In this document: positions 1-8,336 of the stretch, piece by piece | Layout of the letters: each line of letters starts with the position of its first letter | Numbering within the stretch: the stretch's first letter is position 1 | From: Fimbriimonadia bacterium | GTDB taxonomy: Bacteria > Armatimonadota > Fimbriimonadia > Fimbriimonadales > GBS-DC | Direction of reading: 5' to 3' | Length of the DNA stretch: 64,000 bases | Assembly: GCA_026129765.1 (NCBI GenBank) | Contig: JAHCHP010000012.1 | Location: 48,062 to 112,061, forward strand | Notes under the pieces: generated by a model | The model's input: the letters and a program-made list of their open reading frames with translations, nothing else | What the model was told of the DNA's origin: nothing | Database searches by the model: none | Position numbers and translations under genes: made by a program

Positions 1-278
1 TCGATTTTACGGCTGACTGGTGCGCCGCCTGTCACGAATTGGATAAATACACCTATACCGATGAAAAGGTGGTGGCAGAGGCGGATCGCTTTGTCCGATT
101 GAAGCATGATTCCACGAAAGAAACGCCCGAAAGCCAAGCGATTTGGAAGCAGTATGAGATTGTGGGGCTGCCGACGGTGATTTTTATCGACTCCCAAGGC
201 GAAGAGGTACGGTCGCTGCGGCTCACCGGTTTTGAGGGCGCGGAAGCGTTCCTGAAGCGGCTTCAATCCGTGGAATAG
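1..278 (+). CDS. DsbD-type thiol:disulfide interchange protein, C-terminal thioredoxin domain (5' end outside window)
   Basis: The frame is open from base 3 and ends at TAG 276-278, so only the last 91 residues are visible. They form a thioredoxin-like domain. The active site is in DFTADWCAACHELDKYTY (CxxC with CAAC), and the cis-proline is in VGLPTVIFID. The wording around the CxxC and the following 'ELDKYTYTDE' resembles the C-terminal domain of DsbD/ScsB rather than free thioredoxin. That family carries electrons across the inner membrane to periplasmic thioredoxin-like partners for disulfide reduction or cytochrome c maturation. Membrane segments, if present, would lie upstream of the window. 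A stand-alone periplasmic thioredoxin is the alternative. The 3' end overlaps the convergent maf gene by 16 bases. Confidence 0.8.
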   Translation, partial: DFTADWCAACHELDKYTYTDEKVVAEADRFVRLKHDSTKETPESQAIWKQYEIVGLPTVIFIDSQGEEVRSLRLTGFEGAEAFLKRLQSVE

Positions 279-862
279 GCGGGATAGCCCCACGCTTCTA
301 ACTGTTTGGCGATATCGACCAGCGGAAAGCCAACCACATTGAAATAGCAGCCGCTGACCTTCTCGACCAGCAGCGCGCCATACTCCTGAATGCCATATGC
401 GCCTGCCTTGTCCATCGACTCGCCTGTCCCGACGTACCACTCAATCATCGAATCGGAGAGCGCGCGGAAAGTGACCTTTGTTTGCGGAGCGAACAGCGCG
501 AGGCGGGTGGTTTCTCCCCCTTTCCGCTCCAGGATGCATACCGCTGTGATAACCCGGTGTGTTCTGCCCGAAAGCGCGCGCAGCATCGCCTTGGCATGCG
601 CCTCATCTTCTGGTTTTGCCAGCAACGTCCCGCCCAGCACAACCAGCGTATCAGCCGCGAAAATCAGCGCGTTGGGATAATGGGGAGCAATGGCTTCTGC
701 CTTTCCACGCGCCAGGGCTTTACCCCAGCGCGACGGTTGGCGAGTGGTTTCTGGAAGCGTTTCGTCAATGTGAGCGGGGTGCGCGCGGAACGGCTGTCCG
801 AACAAGCGCATCAAGGATTGACGGCGCGGAGAAGCCGACGCAAGCACCCACTCTTTGGTCAT
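263..862 (-). CDS. maf: Maf family nucleotide pyrophosphatase
   Basis: The product has 199 residues, the usual Maf length. It hydrolyses non-canonical or excess nucleoside triphosphates to monophosphate and PPi (dTTP/UTP or m7GTP classes) in the cytoplasm. The signature LASASPRR lies at residues 7-14, IDE at 32-34, the catalytic-site AADT at 69-72 (D71), LLAKP at 80-84, and the C-terminal DKAGAYGIQEYG and NVVGFPL motifs are intact. The start lies 6 bases after the stop of the ANTAR response regulator gene, so the two are probably co-transcribed. The subclass cannot be fixed by eye. Confidence 0.93.
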   Translation of the reverse strand: MTKEWVLASASPRRQSLMRLFGQPFRAHPAHIDETLPETTRQPSRWGKALARGKAEAIAPHYPNALIFAADTLVVLGGTLLAKPEDEAHAKAMLRALSGRTHRVITAVCILERKGGETTRLALFAPQTKVTFRALSDSMIEWYVGTGESMDKAGAYGIQEYGALLVEKVSGCYFNVVGFPLVDIAKQLEAWGYPAYSTD

Positions 863-868
863 ACGGGG

Positions 869-1447
869 TTAGATGATTTCTGAGGCGGTAATCACGCTCT
901 GGGCAATCTCTTTCATCGTTTTGTTCTGATTGCGCGCCATAAAGTGGATGCGTCTAAACGCTTCCGACTCGCTCAAGCCCAAACGATCCATCAAGATGCC
1001 TTTCGCGCGTTCAATCAGTTTGCGGGTCTCCAATGCCTCTTTCAGGTCTTGGACCTCTTTGTCCTTCGACTGCACTTCTTTGAAGCGTTTGACCGCGATA
1101 TTGATCGCCGGTCCCAGTTCTTGCTTGCGAAAAGGTTTCAGCAGGTAAGCATACGCGCCCGCCTCGCCCGCTTGTTCCACCAGTTCCTCTTCGGTATAGG
1201 CGGTCAGAAACACAATCGCGCATGGGTGCTGTTCTATAATTTGGCGCGCGGCTTCAATGCCATCCATGCCCGGCATTTTGATGTCCATCACGATTACGTC
1301 CGGCATCGATTGAACGCCCATCCTGACGGCATCGTCGCCTGTTTCCACTTCTGAGACCACGTCGTGTCCCAGTTGCTCTAACTGTGTTTTCACCATCAAC
1401 CGTGTTAATTCCTCATCCTCTGCAACCATAACACGTACTTTATCCAT
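869..1447 (-). CDS. Response regulator with ANTAR RNA-binding output domain (PdtaR-like)
   Basis: The product has 192 residues when started at the ATG ending at 1447. That start has a strong GGAGGAAC Shine-Dalgarno (1452-1459). The frame stays open upstream to 1480 but without such a site. The receiver domain (1-120) has the acidic pair E10/D11, phospho-acceptor D55 in VIVMDIKMPG, T82 and K104 in LLKP. A short coiled linker leads to an ANTAR domain (about 132-190) with RAKGILMDRLGLSESEAF. ANTAR regulators such as EutV, AmiR and PdtaR bind paired hairpins in RNA and act as antiterminators. No kinase is adjacent. The HisKA_2-type kinase at 47.6-49.4 kb belongs to the class that usually drives them. 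maf follows after 6 bases. Confidence 0.93.
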   Translation of the reverse strand: MDKVRVMVAEDEELTRLMVKTQLEQLGHDVVSEVETGDDAVRMGVQSMPDVIVMDIKMPGMDGIEAARQIIEQHPCAIVFLTAYTEEELVEQAGEAGAYAYLLKPFRKQELGPAINIAVKRFKEVQSKDKEVQDLKEALETRKLIERAKGILMDRLGLSESEAFRRIHFMARNQNKTMKEIAQSVITASEII

Positions 1448-1530
1448 TCCTGTTCCTCCAAACAAAAAACGTTCGCTCACAAGGCTGCGCCTACTCCATC
1501 CATTGAAAGGCAGGTAGCCAGAGCGACAGA

Positions 1531-2631
1531 TTATTTTTTCAAGCTGGAAACAAATCGCGTGGCAGCTTCTCGCTTACCTTCTGTTGTATAGCAGGGCGCG
1601 TCGGGCGTCAGCGGCAAGGAAACGGTTTCGCCGGTGAACCCTGCCTGATAGATCGCTGTAATCACCTCCAGCGATTTACGCCCTTCGTGTCCGTTGACAT
1701 TCGGCGATTTGTCTGAGGTGACCTTTTCCACAAAATCGTGGATTTCCGCGGCATGACCCGTGAGAGCCGGTTCTGGCACCGAGCGGTAACTGTCCACCAT
1801 CTGCGCCAACACCTCGTCGTTGCGCGAGTGAGGGCGGAAGGGGAACAGTTGCAAGCTGCCTTTGGTTCCCAAGATAAGCAGTCGGCTTAAATCGCTTTCC
1901 AGTTCTGCGGCGGTCGAAGCAAAGAAACTGCAGCTCAGACCGTTCTCCCACTGGAGCTGCGCCTGGCACCAATCTTCCACCTCAATAGGATGAGCGACGG
2001 TCGCCAAACGCGCCTGCACGGAGGCAGGCATGCCTAACAGATGAATAAGCATATCGATATGATGGGAGGCTTGATTGATCACTGCGCCTCCTCCTTCGGT
2101 GTCCCATTTCCCCCGCCATTCCACCCCATAATAGGCGGAACGCCGCCACCATAAACAGTTCGCTTCGCAGAAAAACAGTTCGCCTAATAAACCATTATTG
2201 AGCAGGTGCTGCGCGCGATGGGTGTCCCATTCATAACGCAGTTGATAGATCACGCCGAGCTGCCTCTGAGATTGCTCGGCGGCTTGGATCATCTGATCCG
2301 CCTGCTCCAGGCTGATCGCCATCGGTTTTTCGACGAGGACATGTTTACCTGATTGAAGCGCGGTGATGGCTTGGGGGGCATGGAGATAATGGGGGGTGCA
2401 AATGCTAACGATCTGAATATCCTCTCTTTTAAGCAATTCTTGATCATCGGTATACCAGTTCAGGATGCGGTACTTCTGGCTGAAATCGCGGGCGCGGGAT
2501 TCATCCAAATCCGCGATCGCGATCAGCTCGACGTTGGGCAACTGCGAATACGCTTTCGCATGCGCTGCCGCGACGCCGCCCGCTCCGATAATGCCTACAC
2601 CTATCTTGTCTTTACTATGATTTGCTTCCAT
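1531..2631 (-). CDS. Gfo/Idh/MocA family NAD(P)-dependent oxidoreductase
   Basis: The product has 366 residues, typical of the family. The N-terminal Rossmann fold begins VGIIGAGGVAAAHAKAY (residues 12-28) and binds NAD(P). The conserved LVEKPMA (about 100-106) carries the family's catalytic-site Lys-Pro. A C-terminal Gfo/Idh alpha/beta domain with the substrate-side W(D/E)TEGGGAVINQASHHIDML follows. Members oxidise or reduce sugars, inositols and related polyols, and the substrate cannot be deduced. It is a single gene read leftward. A GGTACAAT element ends 8 bases before the ATG, so the transcript is probably leaderless. Confidence 0.93.
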   Translation of the reverse strand: MEANHSKDKIGVGIIGAGGVAAAHAKAYSQLPNVELIAIADLDESRARDFSQKYRILNWYTDDQELLKREDIQIVSICTPHYLHAPQAITALQSGKHVLVEKPMAISLEQADQMIQAAEQSQRQLGVIYQLRYEWDTHRAQHLLNNGLLGELFFCEANCLWWRRSAYYGVEWRGKWDTEGGGAVINQASHHIDMLIHLLGMPASVQARLATVAHPIEVEDWCQAQLQWENGLSCSFFASTAAELESDLSRLLILGTKGSLQLFPFRPHSRNDEVLAQMVDSYRSVPEPALTGHAAEIHDFVEKVTSDKSPNVNGHEGRKSLEVITAIYQAGFTGETVSLPLTPDAPCYTTEGKREAATRFVSSLKK

Positions 2632-2639
2632 CAGCCAAT

Positions 2640-2645
2640 ATTGTA
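2640..2645 (-). promoter_or_regulatory. -10 element (TACAAT) of a predicted leaderless promoter, Gfo/Idh gene
   Basis: On the minus strand the sequence reads GGTACAAT, then 8 bases, then ATG. There is no Shine-Dalgarno. With a transcription start about 7 bases after the hexamer, the mRNA would begin at or within a base of the start codon. Confidence 0.6.
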
Positions 2646-2687
2646 CCCCATCGAGGGGAGTACCTATGACTTAAAGGGGGAAAATCA

Positions 2688-3641
2688 TTATCCGTAGGTC
2701 ACATACTCATTTTCGAAAGAGCCGTCGGTGTAGAGGTCAATCAGACCGTAGCCGGGTTTTGTTTCTTGGAAATTACCGCCCCACCACGCGCCGCTGACTG
2801 CTCCATTGCAAATGTACGTCACACCATTGTATTCCACGCGGTCATAGAGATGGATATGTCCGCTGAGGCACAGCTTGACATTTTTATGCTGGAAGAACAG
2901 GTCTTTGATACGGCGCGCATCGATATGCATCCACGCGCCAGGAATGACCCAATTGCCCGATTTTTCGTTTTCGCCGTCAAACATCGCGCAGGCGCAGACA
3001 ATCGGGATATGGGATAAGACGCACACGGGAGTCGCGGCAGGCGTTTTCTTCAGGTCCTCTTTCAACCATTCAAACTGCTCATCATCCAACCGCGCCTTAT
3101 AACCCTTGTCATGGGGAAAAGTGCTGTCCAATACGATAAAGTGCCAGCCCGCTTTGTCGAAACTGCGGAACCGCTCCGGGATTCGAAACAGATCGCACGC
3201 CCACTTTTTCCCATAAAGCGCGTTCTCTTGCAACTTTTCCGCGCTGTCTCTGCCCCAAGCCCACACATCGTGGTTGCCGATGCAATGCTCTATGGGAATT
3301 TCACAATGGTCTTCCAGAATGTTCTTCCAGAGGTCGCCCTGCGCTTTGGCGCGCGCGGCATCCGCGCCCATCACATCCATCACCGAGTCACCGCCATTCA
3401 AAATAAGGTCGGGGCGGTCGATAAGATCGTGCGCGTGTTTCATGCAGGCGGTCATTCCGGTTGGCGCTTTGCCTTCCGGCTGAACATGAATATCGGTCAT
3501 ATGCGCCACACGCAAGGCGCGTTTCCGGTTGGGAGTAGCAGGTTGAGATTGCGCTTCAGATGACGGAAGCGTAAGCCCCGCCATCGCAGCGGCTCCGATT
3601 CCTTTCAAAACATCTCTCCGAGTCCATCGCTTGCTTTCCAT
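2688..3641 (-). CDS. Tat-exported calcineurin-like metallophosphoesterase
   Basis: The product has 317 residues from the chosen ATG at 3641, which gives the signal MESKRWTRRDVLKGIGAAAMAGLTL-like N-terminus: twin arginine, then a hydrophobic stretch. Export as a folded metalloenzyme is expected. Metallophosphoesterase motifs are in order: HMTDIHVQ (D-x-H), ILNGGDSVMD (GD), IGNHDVWAWG (GNHD), LSHIPIV and LSGHIHLYDR (GHxH). The family acts on phosphomonoesters or diesters and the substrate is unknown. The frame continues upstream to 3674, but a CATAAT hexamer 6 bases before 3641 supports this start. The downstream neighbour is the Gfo/Idh gene. Confidence 0.9.
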   Translation of the reverse strand: MESKRWTRRDVLKGIGAAAMAGLTLPSSEAQSQPATPNRKRALRVAHMTDIHVQPEGKAPTGMTACMKHAHDLIDRPDLILNGGDSVMDVMGADAARAKAQGDLWKNILEDHCEIPIEHCIGNHDVWAWGRDSAEKLQENALYGKKWACDLFRIPERFRSFDKAGWHFIVLDSTFPHDKGYKARLDDEQFEWLKEDLKKTPAATPVCVLSHIPIVCACAMFDGENEKSGNWVIPGAWMHIDARRIKDLFFQHKNVKLCLSGHIHLYDRVEYNGVTYICNGAVSGAWWGGNFQETKPGYGLIDLYTDGSFENEYVTYG

Positions 3642-3647
3642 GATTAC

Positions 3648-3653
3648 ATTATG
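3648..3653 (-). promoter_or_regulatory. -10-like element (CATAAT) of a predicted leaderless promoter, phosphoesterase gene
   Basis: The minus strand reads CATAAT, 6 bases, ATG (3641). It lies inside the upstream open extension of the frame, which argues that the longer start at 3674 is not used. Confidence 0.45.
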
Positions 3654-3684
3654 ACATGAAACCATGTTAAGCAAGGGTTAAGCA

Positions 3685-4353
3685 TCAATCTTCCGGTTCG
3701 CGCGTATACCGCTCAATGAGCCGGGAAGTGACGTAGCCAAACATATCGCCCACATCACGCACGATCAGCGGTTTGGCTGCCTCTTTGAAGAAAGGTGAGT
3801 CGGTTGGGAGCCATCCGCCTTGCAACAGCGACTTCAGCGCGCCATAATCGGGATGGGTCGTTTTGAGGGTAATATGAGAAGTTTTGTTCGAGGCGGGTAA
3901 ACGGTTGGGACGACCCGCGACCCGCTGCATCGACTGATCGACCAGCGACAAATAGGTCATCATCGACGCCGCGAACTGGTGCCGGGTGAGGACCTGGCTG
4001 CCTTTGAAATTCGCGCTTAACACTTTGCGCGCTTGCAATTCCGCAACCGCCTTGCGCGCCCATTGGGGATGTTTTGAGTCTTGCTTCGCAGCGGAAGGAC
4101 TGCCGGTAAATACAGGCAGTTCGGTGGCTTCTGTCAGTCCCTTCTCGACCCGCTGCATAAAACCATACAGCGCGACCGCCGCCTCATAGCCGGTCAGGGT
4201 CTGCTCTTCAATAGGGGTTGGTTTGGGCGGTTCCTTTTTGAACTTAACGCCCCGTTGCTGCGCGCCCGCCGTACTGATCATCAAACCGATGAACCCGATC
4301 CATAATCCCCACTGCCCGATTTTGAACATGCCTTTCTTCATCATATGCCTCAC
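3685..4353 (-). CDS. Secreted protein with a possible degenerate S-layer homology-like region
   Basis: The product has 222 residues starting at GTG 4353, with ATG alternatives at 4344 and 4341. An N-terminal signal peptide (MMKKGMFKIGQWGLWIGFIG) ends near AGAQ. The mature part has no enzyme motif. Residues about 95-140 (WARKAVAELQARKVLSANF followed by LTRHQFAASMMTYLSLV) resemble a weak SLH repeat, the kind that anchors proteins to the cell envelope. A second such segment may lie near the C-terminus. This is tentative. It is divergent from recG, with a TATAAT at 4370-4375 and a GAGG-type ribosome site. Confidence 0.6.
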   Translation of the reverse strand: MRHMMKKGMFKIGQWGLWIGFIGLMISTAGAQQRGVKFKKEPPKPTPIEEQTLTGYEAAVALYGFMQRVEKGLTEATELPVFTGSPSAAKQDSKHPQWARKAVAELQARKVLSANFKGSQVLTRHQFAASMMTYLSLVDQSMQRVAGRPNRLPASNKTSHITLKTTHPDYGALKSLLQGGWLPTDSPFFKEAAKPLIVRDVGDMFGYVTSRLIERYTREPED

Positions 4354-4369
4354 TCATCCTCTACTTTAG

Positions 4370-4375
4370 ATTATA
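4370..4375 (-). promoter_or_regulatory. -10 element (TATAAT) upstream of the SLH-like gene
   Basis: The minus-strand TATAAT lies 16 bases before the GTG start. An AGAGGATGA ribosome-binding region lies in between. It is back to back with the recG -10 element 33 bases away. Confidence 0.5.
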
Positions 4376-4408
4376 GACGATTTTCCCCGCAAAAATAGGG
4401 GGGTGAGG

Positions 4409-4414
4409 TATAAT
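4409..4414 (+). promoter_or_regulatory. -10 element (GGTATAAT) of recG
   Basis: TATAAT preceded by GG lies 13 bases before the recG ATG. No Shine-Dalgarno is visible in the short leader, so the mRNA leader would be only about 6-7 bases. Confidence 0.55.
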
Positions 4415-4427
4415 TTTTGGTAGACAA

Positions 4428-6515
4428 ATGACACAAGAAAAACCACGCGCAAATCTGGATACCAGTGTTCAATATGTGAAGGGTGTGGGCGAAAAACTCG
4501 CGCAAATCCTCGCAAAGATAGACCTGCTGACTCTGGGCGACCTCTATTTCCATCTCCCGCGCCGCCACGAAGACCGTACCCAATTCCGCAAAATCGCGCA
4601 TGCGCAGGCGGGTGAGATGGTATCCTTAAGCGGAAAAATCATCACGGCAGACACCGTGACGATTCGCAAAGGCATGAGTGTGACAAAAGCCTTTCTGGAA
4701 GATGGCAGCGGCACTTTGGAGTTGATTTGGTTTAACCAACCTTATATCAAAGACGCGCTTCTGAAACGGCGCGAGTCGATTGTGGTCTATGGGATGGTGA
4801 AAGAGACCGGTTTCGGCTTGCAGATGGAGACGCCCGAATGGGAAGACCTGACGCCCGGCGAGGACCCCATCGGCGCGAACCGGATTGTGCCGGTTTACCC
4901 GCTTACGGAAGGCATCGGTCAGAAGCGGTTGCGCGCGATCATCTATAATGCGCTGAACCTCTATTTAAGCGGCGTTCAAGAAACGCTACCGCCCGAATTG
5001 TTGACAAAACACCAATTGCTGCCCATCCAGCAGGCGATTCGCGCCGTTCATTTTCCCGACCACATCGACCAAATAGAGGCGGGACGTAAGCGCTTGGTCT
5101 TTGAAGAGTTTTTGATTATGCAACTGGCTGCCGCCCAGCAGCGCGCCAAAATGCAAAATGAGCGGGGCATCGCGCTGCCCTTAGATGAAACGCGCCTGTT
5201 GGATAAAGTGAAGCGCGCTATTCCCTTCGAACTGACCTCTGCTCAAGAACGGGTCATTCACGAAATCTGGTCCGATATGAAACGCCCTCACCCAATGAAC
5301 CGGTTGCTGCAGGGCGATGTCGGCTCAGGGAAAACGGTCGTCGCGGCTTCGGCGATTCTGGCTGCTATCGAAAGCGACTACCAAGCCGCGATTATGGCGC
5401 CCACCGAAATCTTAGCGGAACAGCATCACCGGGTTTTGCATGAACTTTTCCGCCCCTTTGGGATACCGGTGGAGCTGTTGGTGGGGCGTCTCTCTGCCAA
5501 ACAGAAAGAGGCGATTAAGGAGCGCGTCGCCAGCGGGCGCGGGCTGGTGACGGTCGGCACGCACGCTGTGATTCAAGACAATGTGGAGTTTGCGCGGTTG
5601 GGGCTTGCGATTATCGATGAGCAGCATCGCTTTGGCGTGATGCAGCGCGCCGCCCTGCGCGATAAAGGATTGAACCCGCACGTGCTGGTGATGACCGCGA
5701 CGCCTATTCCCCGCACCTTAACGATGACCCTGTATGGCGATTTAGATGTCTCGATTATCGACCAGATGCCTCCCGGTCGCAAGCCGGTAAAAACCCACTG
5801 GAAATATCCTGAAGAGCGTTTGAAGGTGTATGAGGGCGCGCGCAGGCTGGTGGAGCAAGGAAGGCAGGTCTATGTAATTTGCCCCTTAGTGGAAGAGTCG
5901 GAGAAATTGCAAGTGCGCGCCGCGGAAGAGCTGGCAGAACATCTTCAGAAAGATATATTTCCCGATTTGCGCGTGGGTTTGTTGCATGGGCGCATGAAAT
6001 CGCTCCAAAAAGATGAAGTGATGGAGGCGTTCCGGGAGCGCGAACTGGATATCCTGGTCTCGACTACCGTAATCGAGGTGGGAGTCGATGTGCCGAACGC
6101 GGCGGCGATGATCGTTGAAGACGCAGACCGCTTTGGGTTGGCGCAGCTCCACCAGTTGCGCGGGCGCGTGGGGCGCGGCGAACATCAGTCGTTCTGTGTG
6201 TTGATTGCTAAACCCAAGTCGGATGAAGGAATGCAGCGGATGGAGATTATGGCGCGCACGAACAATGGTTTCTTGATTGCAGAAGAGGATTTGCGGTTGC
6301 GCGGTCCGGGCGAAATATATGGCACGAAGCAGAGCGGACTGCCCGCGTTTCGTGTCGCGGACCTGATCAAGGATATGGCGCTGCTGGAAGTCGCCAGGCA
6401 GGAGGCTTTCCAATTGATCGAGCGGGACCCTACGTTGGAACACCCTGCAAATCGGGGCTTAAAAACGGCTTTAGAACGTCATCGCCACCGGTTGGCGGTG
6501 GCGACCGTCTCTTGA
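4428..6515 (+). CDS. recG: ATP-dependent DNA helicase RecG
   Basis: The product has 695 residues, full family length. RecG remodels stalled replication forks and Holliday junctions. The N-terminal wedge/OB domain (about 1-190) includes DLYFHLPRRHEDR. The SF2 helicase core follows, with Walker A GDVGSGKT (about 296-303), MAPTEILAEQH, Walker B IIDEQHRFG (DEQH, as in RecG), TATPIPRTL, and motif VI QLHQLRGRVGRG. The C-terminal GPGEIYGTKQSGLP region is the TRG-type motif of RecG. It is convergent with etfA, 5 bases apart. A stem (6482-6489 with 6497-6504) followed by a T run at 6517-6522 could end transcription, but the gap between stem and T run is long. Confidence 0.97.
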   Translation: MTQEKPRANLDTSVQYVKGVGEKLAQILAKIDLLTLGDLYFHLPRRHEDRTQFRKIAHAQAGEMVSLSGKIITADTVTIRKGMSVTKAFLEDGSGTLELIWFNQPYIKDALLKRRESIVVYGMVKETGFGLQMETPEWEDLTPGEDPIGANRIVPVYPLTEGIGQKRLRAIIYNALNLYLSGVQETLPPELLTKHQLLPIQQAIRAVHFPDHIDQIEAGRKRLVFEEFLIMQLAAAQQRAKMQNERGIALPLDETRLLDKVKRAIPFELTSAQERVIHEIWSDMKRPHPMNRLLQGDVGSGKTVVAASAILAAIESDYQAAIMAPTEILAEQHHRVLHELFRPFGIPVELLVGRLSAKQKEAIKERVASGRGLVTVGTHAVIQDNVEFARLGLAIIDEQHRFGVMQRAALRDKGLNPHVLVMTATPIPRTLTMTLYGDLDVSIIDQMPPGRKPVKTHWKYPEERLKVYEGARRLVEQGRQVYVICPLVEESEKLQVRAAEELAEHLQKDIFPDLRVGLLHGRMKSLQKDEVMEAFRERELDILVSTTVIEVGVDVPNAAAMIVEDADRFGLAQLHQLRGRVGRGEHQSFCVLIAKPKSDEGMQRMEIMARTNNGFLIAEEDLRLRGPGEIYGTKQSGLPAFRVADLIKDMALLEVARQEAFQLIERDPTLEHPANRGLKTALERHRHRLAVATVS

Positions 6516-6520
6516 GTTTT

Positions 6521-7483
6521 TTACCCTTTGGCTTTCTTAATCTCTTCTTGCAGGGTGGGCAACACCTGATAGAGGTCTGCGACCAGCCCATAATCCGCCA
6601 CACTGAAGATGGGCGCTTCGGGGTCGATATTGATGGCGACAATCACTTTGGAGTCTTTCATGCCTGCCAAATGCTGCACCGAGCCAGACACCGCCACCGC
6701 GATATAAAGATCGGGTGCAACGGTTTTGCCGGTTTGTCCCACTTGCAGTTCGTTGGCAGCGATTCCGGAGTCGACCGCCGCGCGAGTTGCGCCCACGGCT
6801 CCCCCCAGCGTATCGGCTAAACCGCCAATATACTGTTCAAAGGTCGCCGCATCTTTCAATGGTCGTCCGCCCGACACCACCACGCGCGCTTGAGTTAAGT
6901 CCGGTCTGCCTTGCGCGGCAGCGGTTAAACTGTGCCACTGAGTCTTGTTGGGCAGCGCGCTGGAGAGGGTCAACGTCTTCACTTCGGACGCGCCACCGGT
7001 CGGGTTCGGTTTGCCCCAAGCGGGACCGCGCGCTGTCAATAAGAAGCGGGGCGCATCGACCGCGAACACGCCGACTAAATTCGCAGAATAGATCGGGCGT
7101 TTCGCAAGCACCTGACCATTCTCCTGTTCCAGGGACATCACATCACTCAGCATCGGCGCATCCATCAAGCCTGCCGCGCGCGCCAGCAGATCGCGAGAAA
7201 AGGTGGAGGTTGTGCCTGCCACCACGGTTGCGCCCAGTTGATCGGCAGCTTCCTTTACCACCACCGCATATTTATCCGTGACCGGCTTCGCCAAATCGGG
7301 GCTTTGCGCGGTCCAGACGGCTTGCGCGCCGTAACCTGTCAACTTGTCTATCCCCTGCAGATCATGCCCGATCGTTAGGATGTGGAAATCATTCGGCGCG
7401 AGGCGTTGCGCCATCGCAATGGCTGGCAAACTTTTTTCCGATATTTGACTGCCGTCGGTTTCGGCAACAATCAAGATTTTCAT
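6521..7483 (-). CDS. etfA: Electron transfer flavoprotein subunit alpha
   Basis: The product has 320 residues, standard length. The N-terminal adenine-nucleotide alpha-hydrolase-like domain begins MKILIVAETDG. The C-terminal FAD-binding domain has VVVSGGRPL, VGQTGKTVAPDLYIAVAVSGSVQHLAGM and VAINIDPEAPIFSVADYGLV, all diagnostic of EtfA. With EtfB it forms the FAD/AMP heterodimer that takes electrons from acyl-CoA dehydrogenases and passes them to the respiratory quinone pool. The start codon overlaps the etfB stop by 4 bases, so the two are translationally coupled. The FadN-like enzyme at 23.6-26 kb is a plausible metabolic partner. Confidence 0.97.
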   Translation of the reverse strand: MKILIVAETDGSQISEKSLPAIAMAQRLAPNDFHILTIGHDLQGIDKLTGYGAQAVWTAQSPDLAKPVTDKYAVVVKEAADQLGATVVAGTTSTFSRDLLARAAGLMDAPMLSDVMSLEQENGQVLAKRPIYSANLVGVFAVDAPRFLLTARGPAWGKPNPTGGASEVKTLTLSSALPNKTQWHSLTAAAQGRPDLTQARVVVSGGRPLKDAATFEQYIGGLADTLGGAVGATRAAVDSGIAANELQVGQTGKTVAPDLYIAVAVSGSVQHLAGMKDSKVIVAINIDPEAPIFSVADYGLVADLYQVLPTLQEEIKKAKG

Positions 7484-8229
7484 ATCACTTTCGCCTCCTC
7501 TTTGAGCAATTGAACCAGCTGTTGCGGGCTTTCGACACGCTTACCGGCTTGGCGCTTCGGTGGCGTTTCAACCCGCACCAATCGAACTGATGCGCTGACC
7601 GAAACCCCTAAATCGGCAGAGGTCAGAGTCTCCAGAGGTTTGCTGCGCGCCCGCACAATGCCGGTCAAAGCCACATAGCGCGGTTCATTGAGCCGCAGGT
7701 CTGCCGTGATAATTGCGGGCAGCGTCACGCTGACGGTTTCGGTTCCGTTGTCGGTCTCGCGCTCCACGCGCATCTGTCCCGACTGCGCTTCTATTTTGGA
7801 GGCAAAGGTGGCTTGCGGCAGGTCTAACATCGCTGCCAACATCTGCCCTACTTGGTTGTTATCCATATCGACCGCCTGCTTGCCCAACAGTATCAAATCG
7901 GGGTTTTCGCGTCGATAGACCGCCGCCAATAAGCGCGCCACGGCGGGGGCATCCAGCCAGTCGCTGGTCTGCACCAAAATCGCACGGTCTGCGCCCATCG
8001 CTAACGCGGTTCGGAGCTGTTCAGTAGATTCTTCCGAGCCCACTGAGACCGCCACAATTTCGGTTGCGCTGCCCGCCTCTTTCAGTCGGATGGCTTCTTC
8101 CAATGCGATCTCGTCAAAAGGATTGACTGCATAGGGCAGCGAGTCGCGGGCGATGTCGGAGCCATCCGCGTTCGGCGCGACTTTGGCATACGGGTCGGGG
8201 ACCCGCTTCACAGGTACTAAAATTTTCAT
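7480..8229 (-). CDS. etfB: Electron transfer flavoprotein subunit beta
   Basis: The product has 249 residues. It begins MKILVPVKRVPDPYAKV and contains NPFDEIALEEAIRLKE, the AMP-binding-region LLGKQAVDMDNNQVGQMLA, and TADLRLNEPRY(V), which are conserved EtfB segments. It is the first gene of the etfB-etfA operon. A GAGGAG ribosome site precedes the ATG, and TACAAT (8269-8274) sits farther upstream, giving a conventional leader. Confidence 0.97.
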   Translation of the reverse strand: MKILVPVKRVPDPYAKVAPNADGSDIARDSLPYAVNPFDEIALEEAIRLKEAGSATEIVAVSVGSEESTEQLRTALAMGADRAILVQTSDWLDAPAVARLLAAVYRRENPDLILLGKQAVDMDNNQVGQMLAAMLDLPQATFASKIEAQSGQMRVERETDNGTETVSVTLPAIITADLRLNEPRYVALTGIVRARSKPLETLTSADLGVSVSASVRLVRVETPPKRQAGKRVESPQQLVQLLKEEAKVI

Positions 8230-8268
8230 AGTCGAATCGATCTCCTCATCGAGAGTTTTTGCGCAGAT

Positions 8269-8274
8269 ATTGTA
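8269..8274 (-). promoter_or_regulatory. -10 element (GGGTACAAT) of etfBA
   Basis: The minus-strand TACAAT preceded by GG lies 39 bases before the etfB ATG. The leader contains GAGGAG, so this is a Shine-Dalgarno-led transcript. Confidence 0.5.
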
Positions 8275-8336
8275 CCCGACGCCGCGCGCATTTTTTCGAC
8301 CGACCAGTCAGTTAAAAAACAGGAGGAGAAAATCTA

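Noticed and set aside
6482..6522. Rho-independent terminator at the end of recG
   Set aside because: The stem lies in the coding sequence and the T run starts 12 bases after it, too far for a standard intrinsic terminator.
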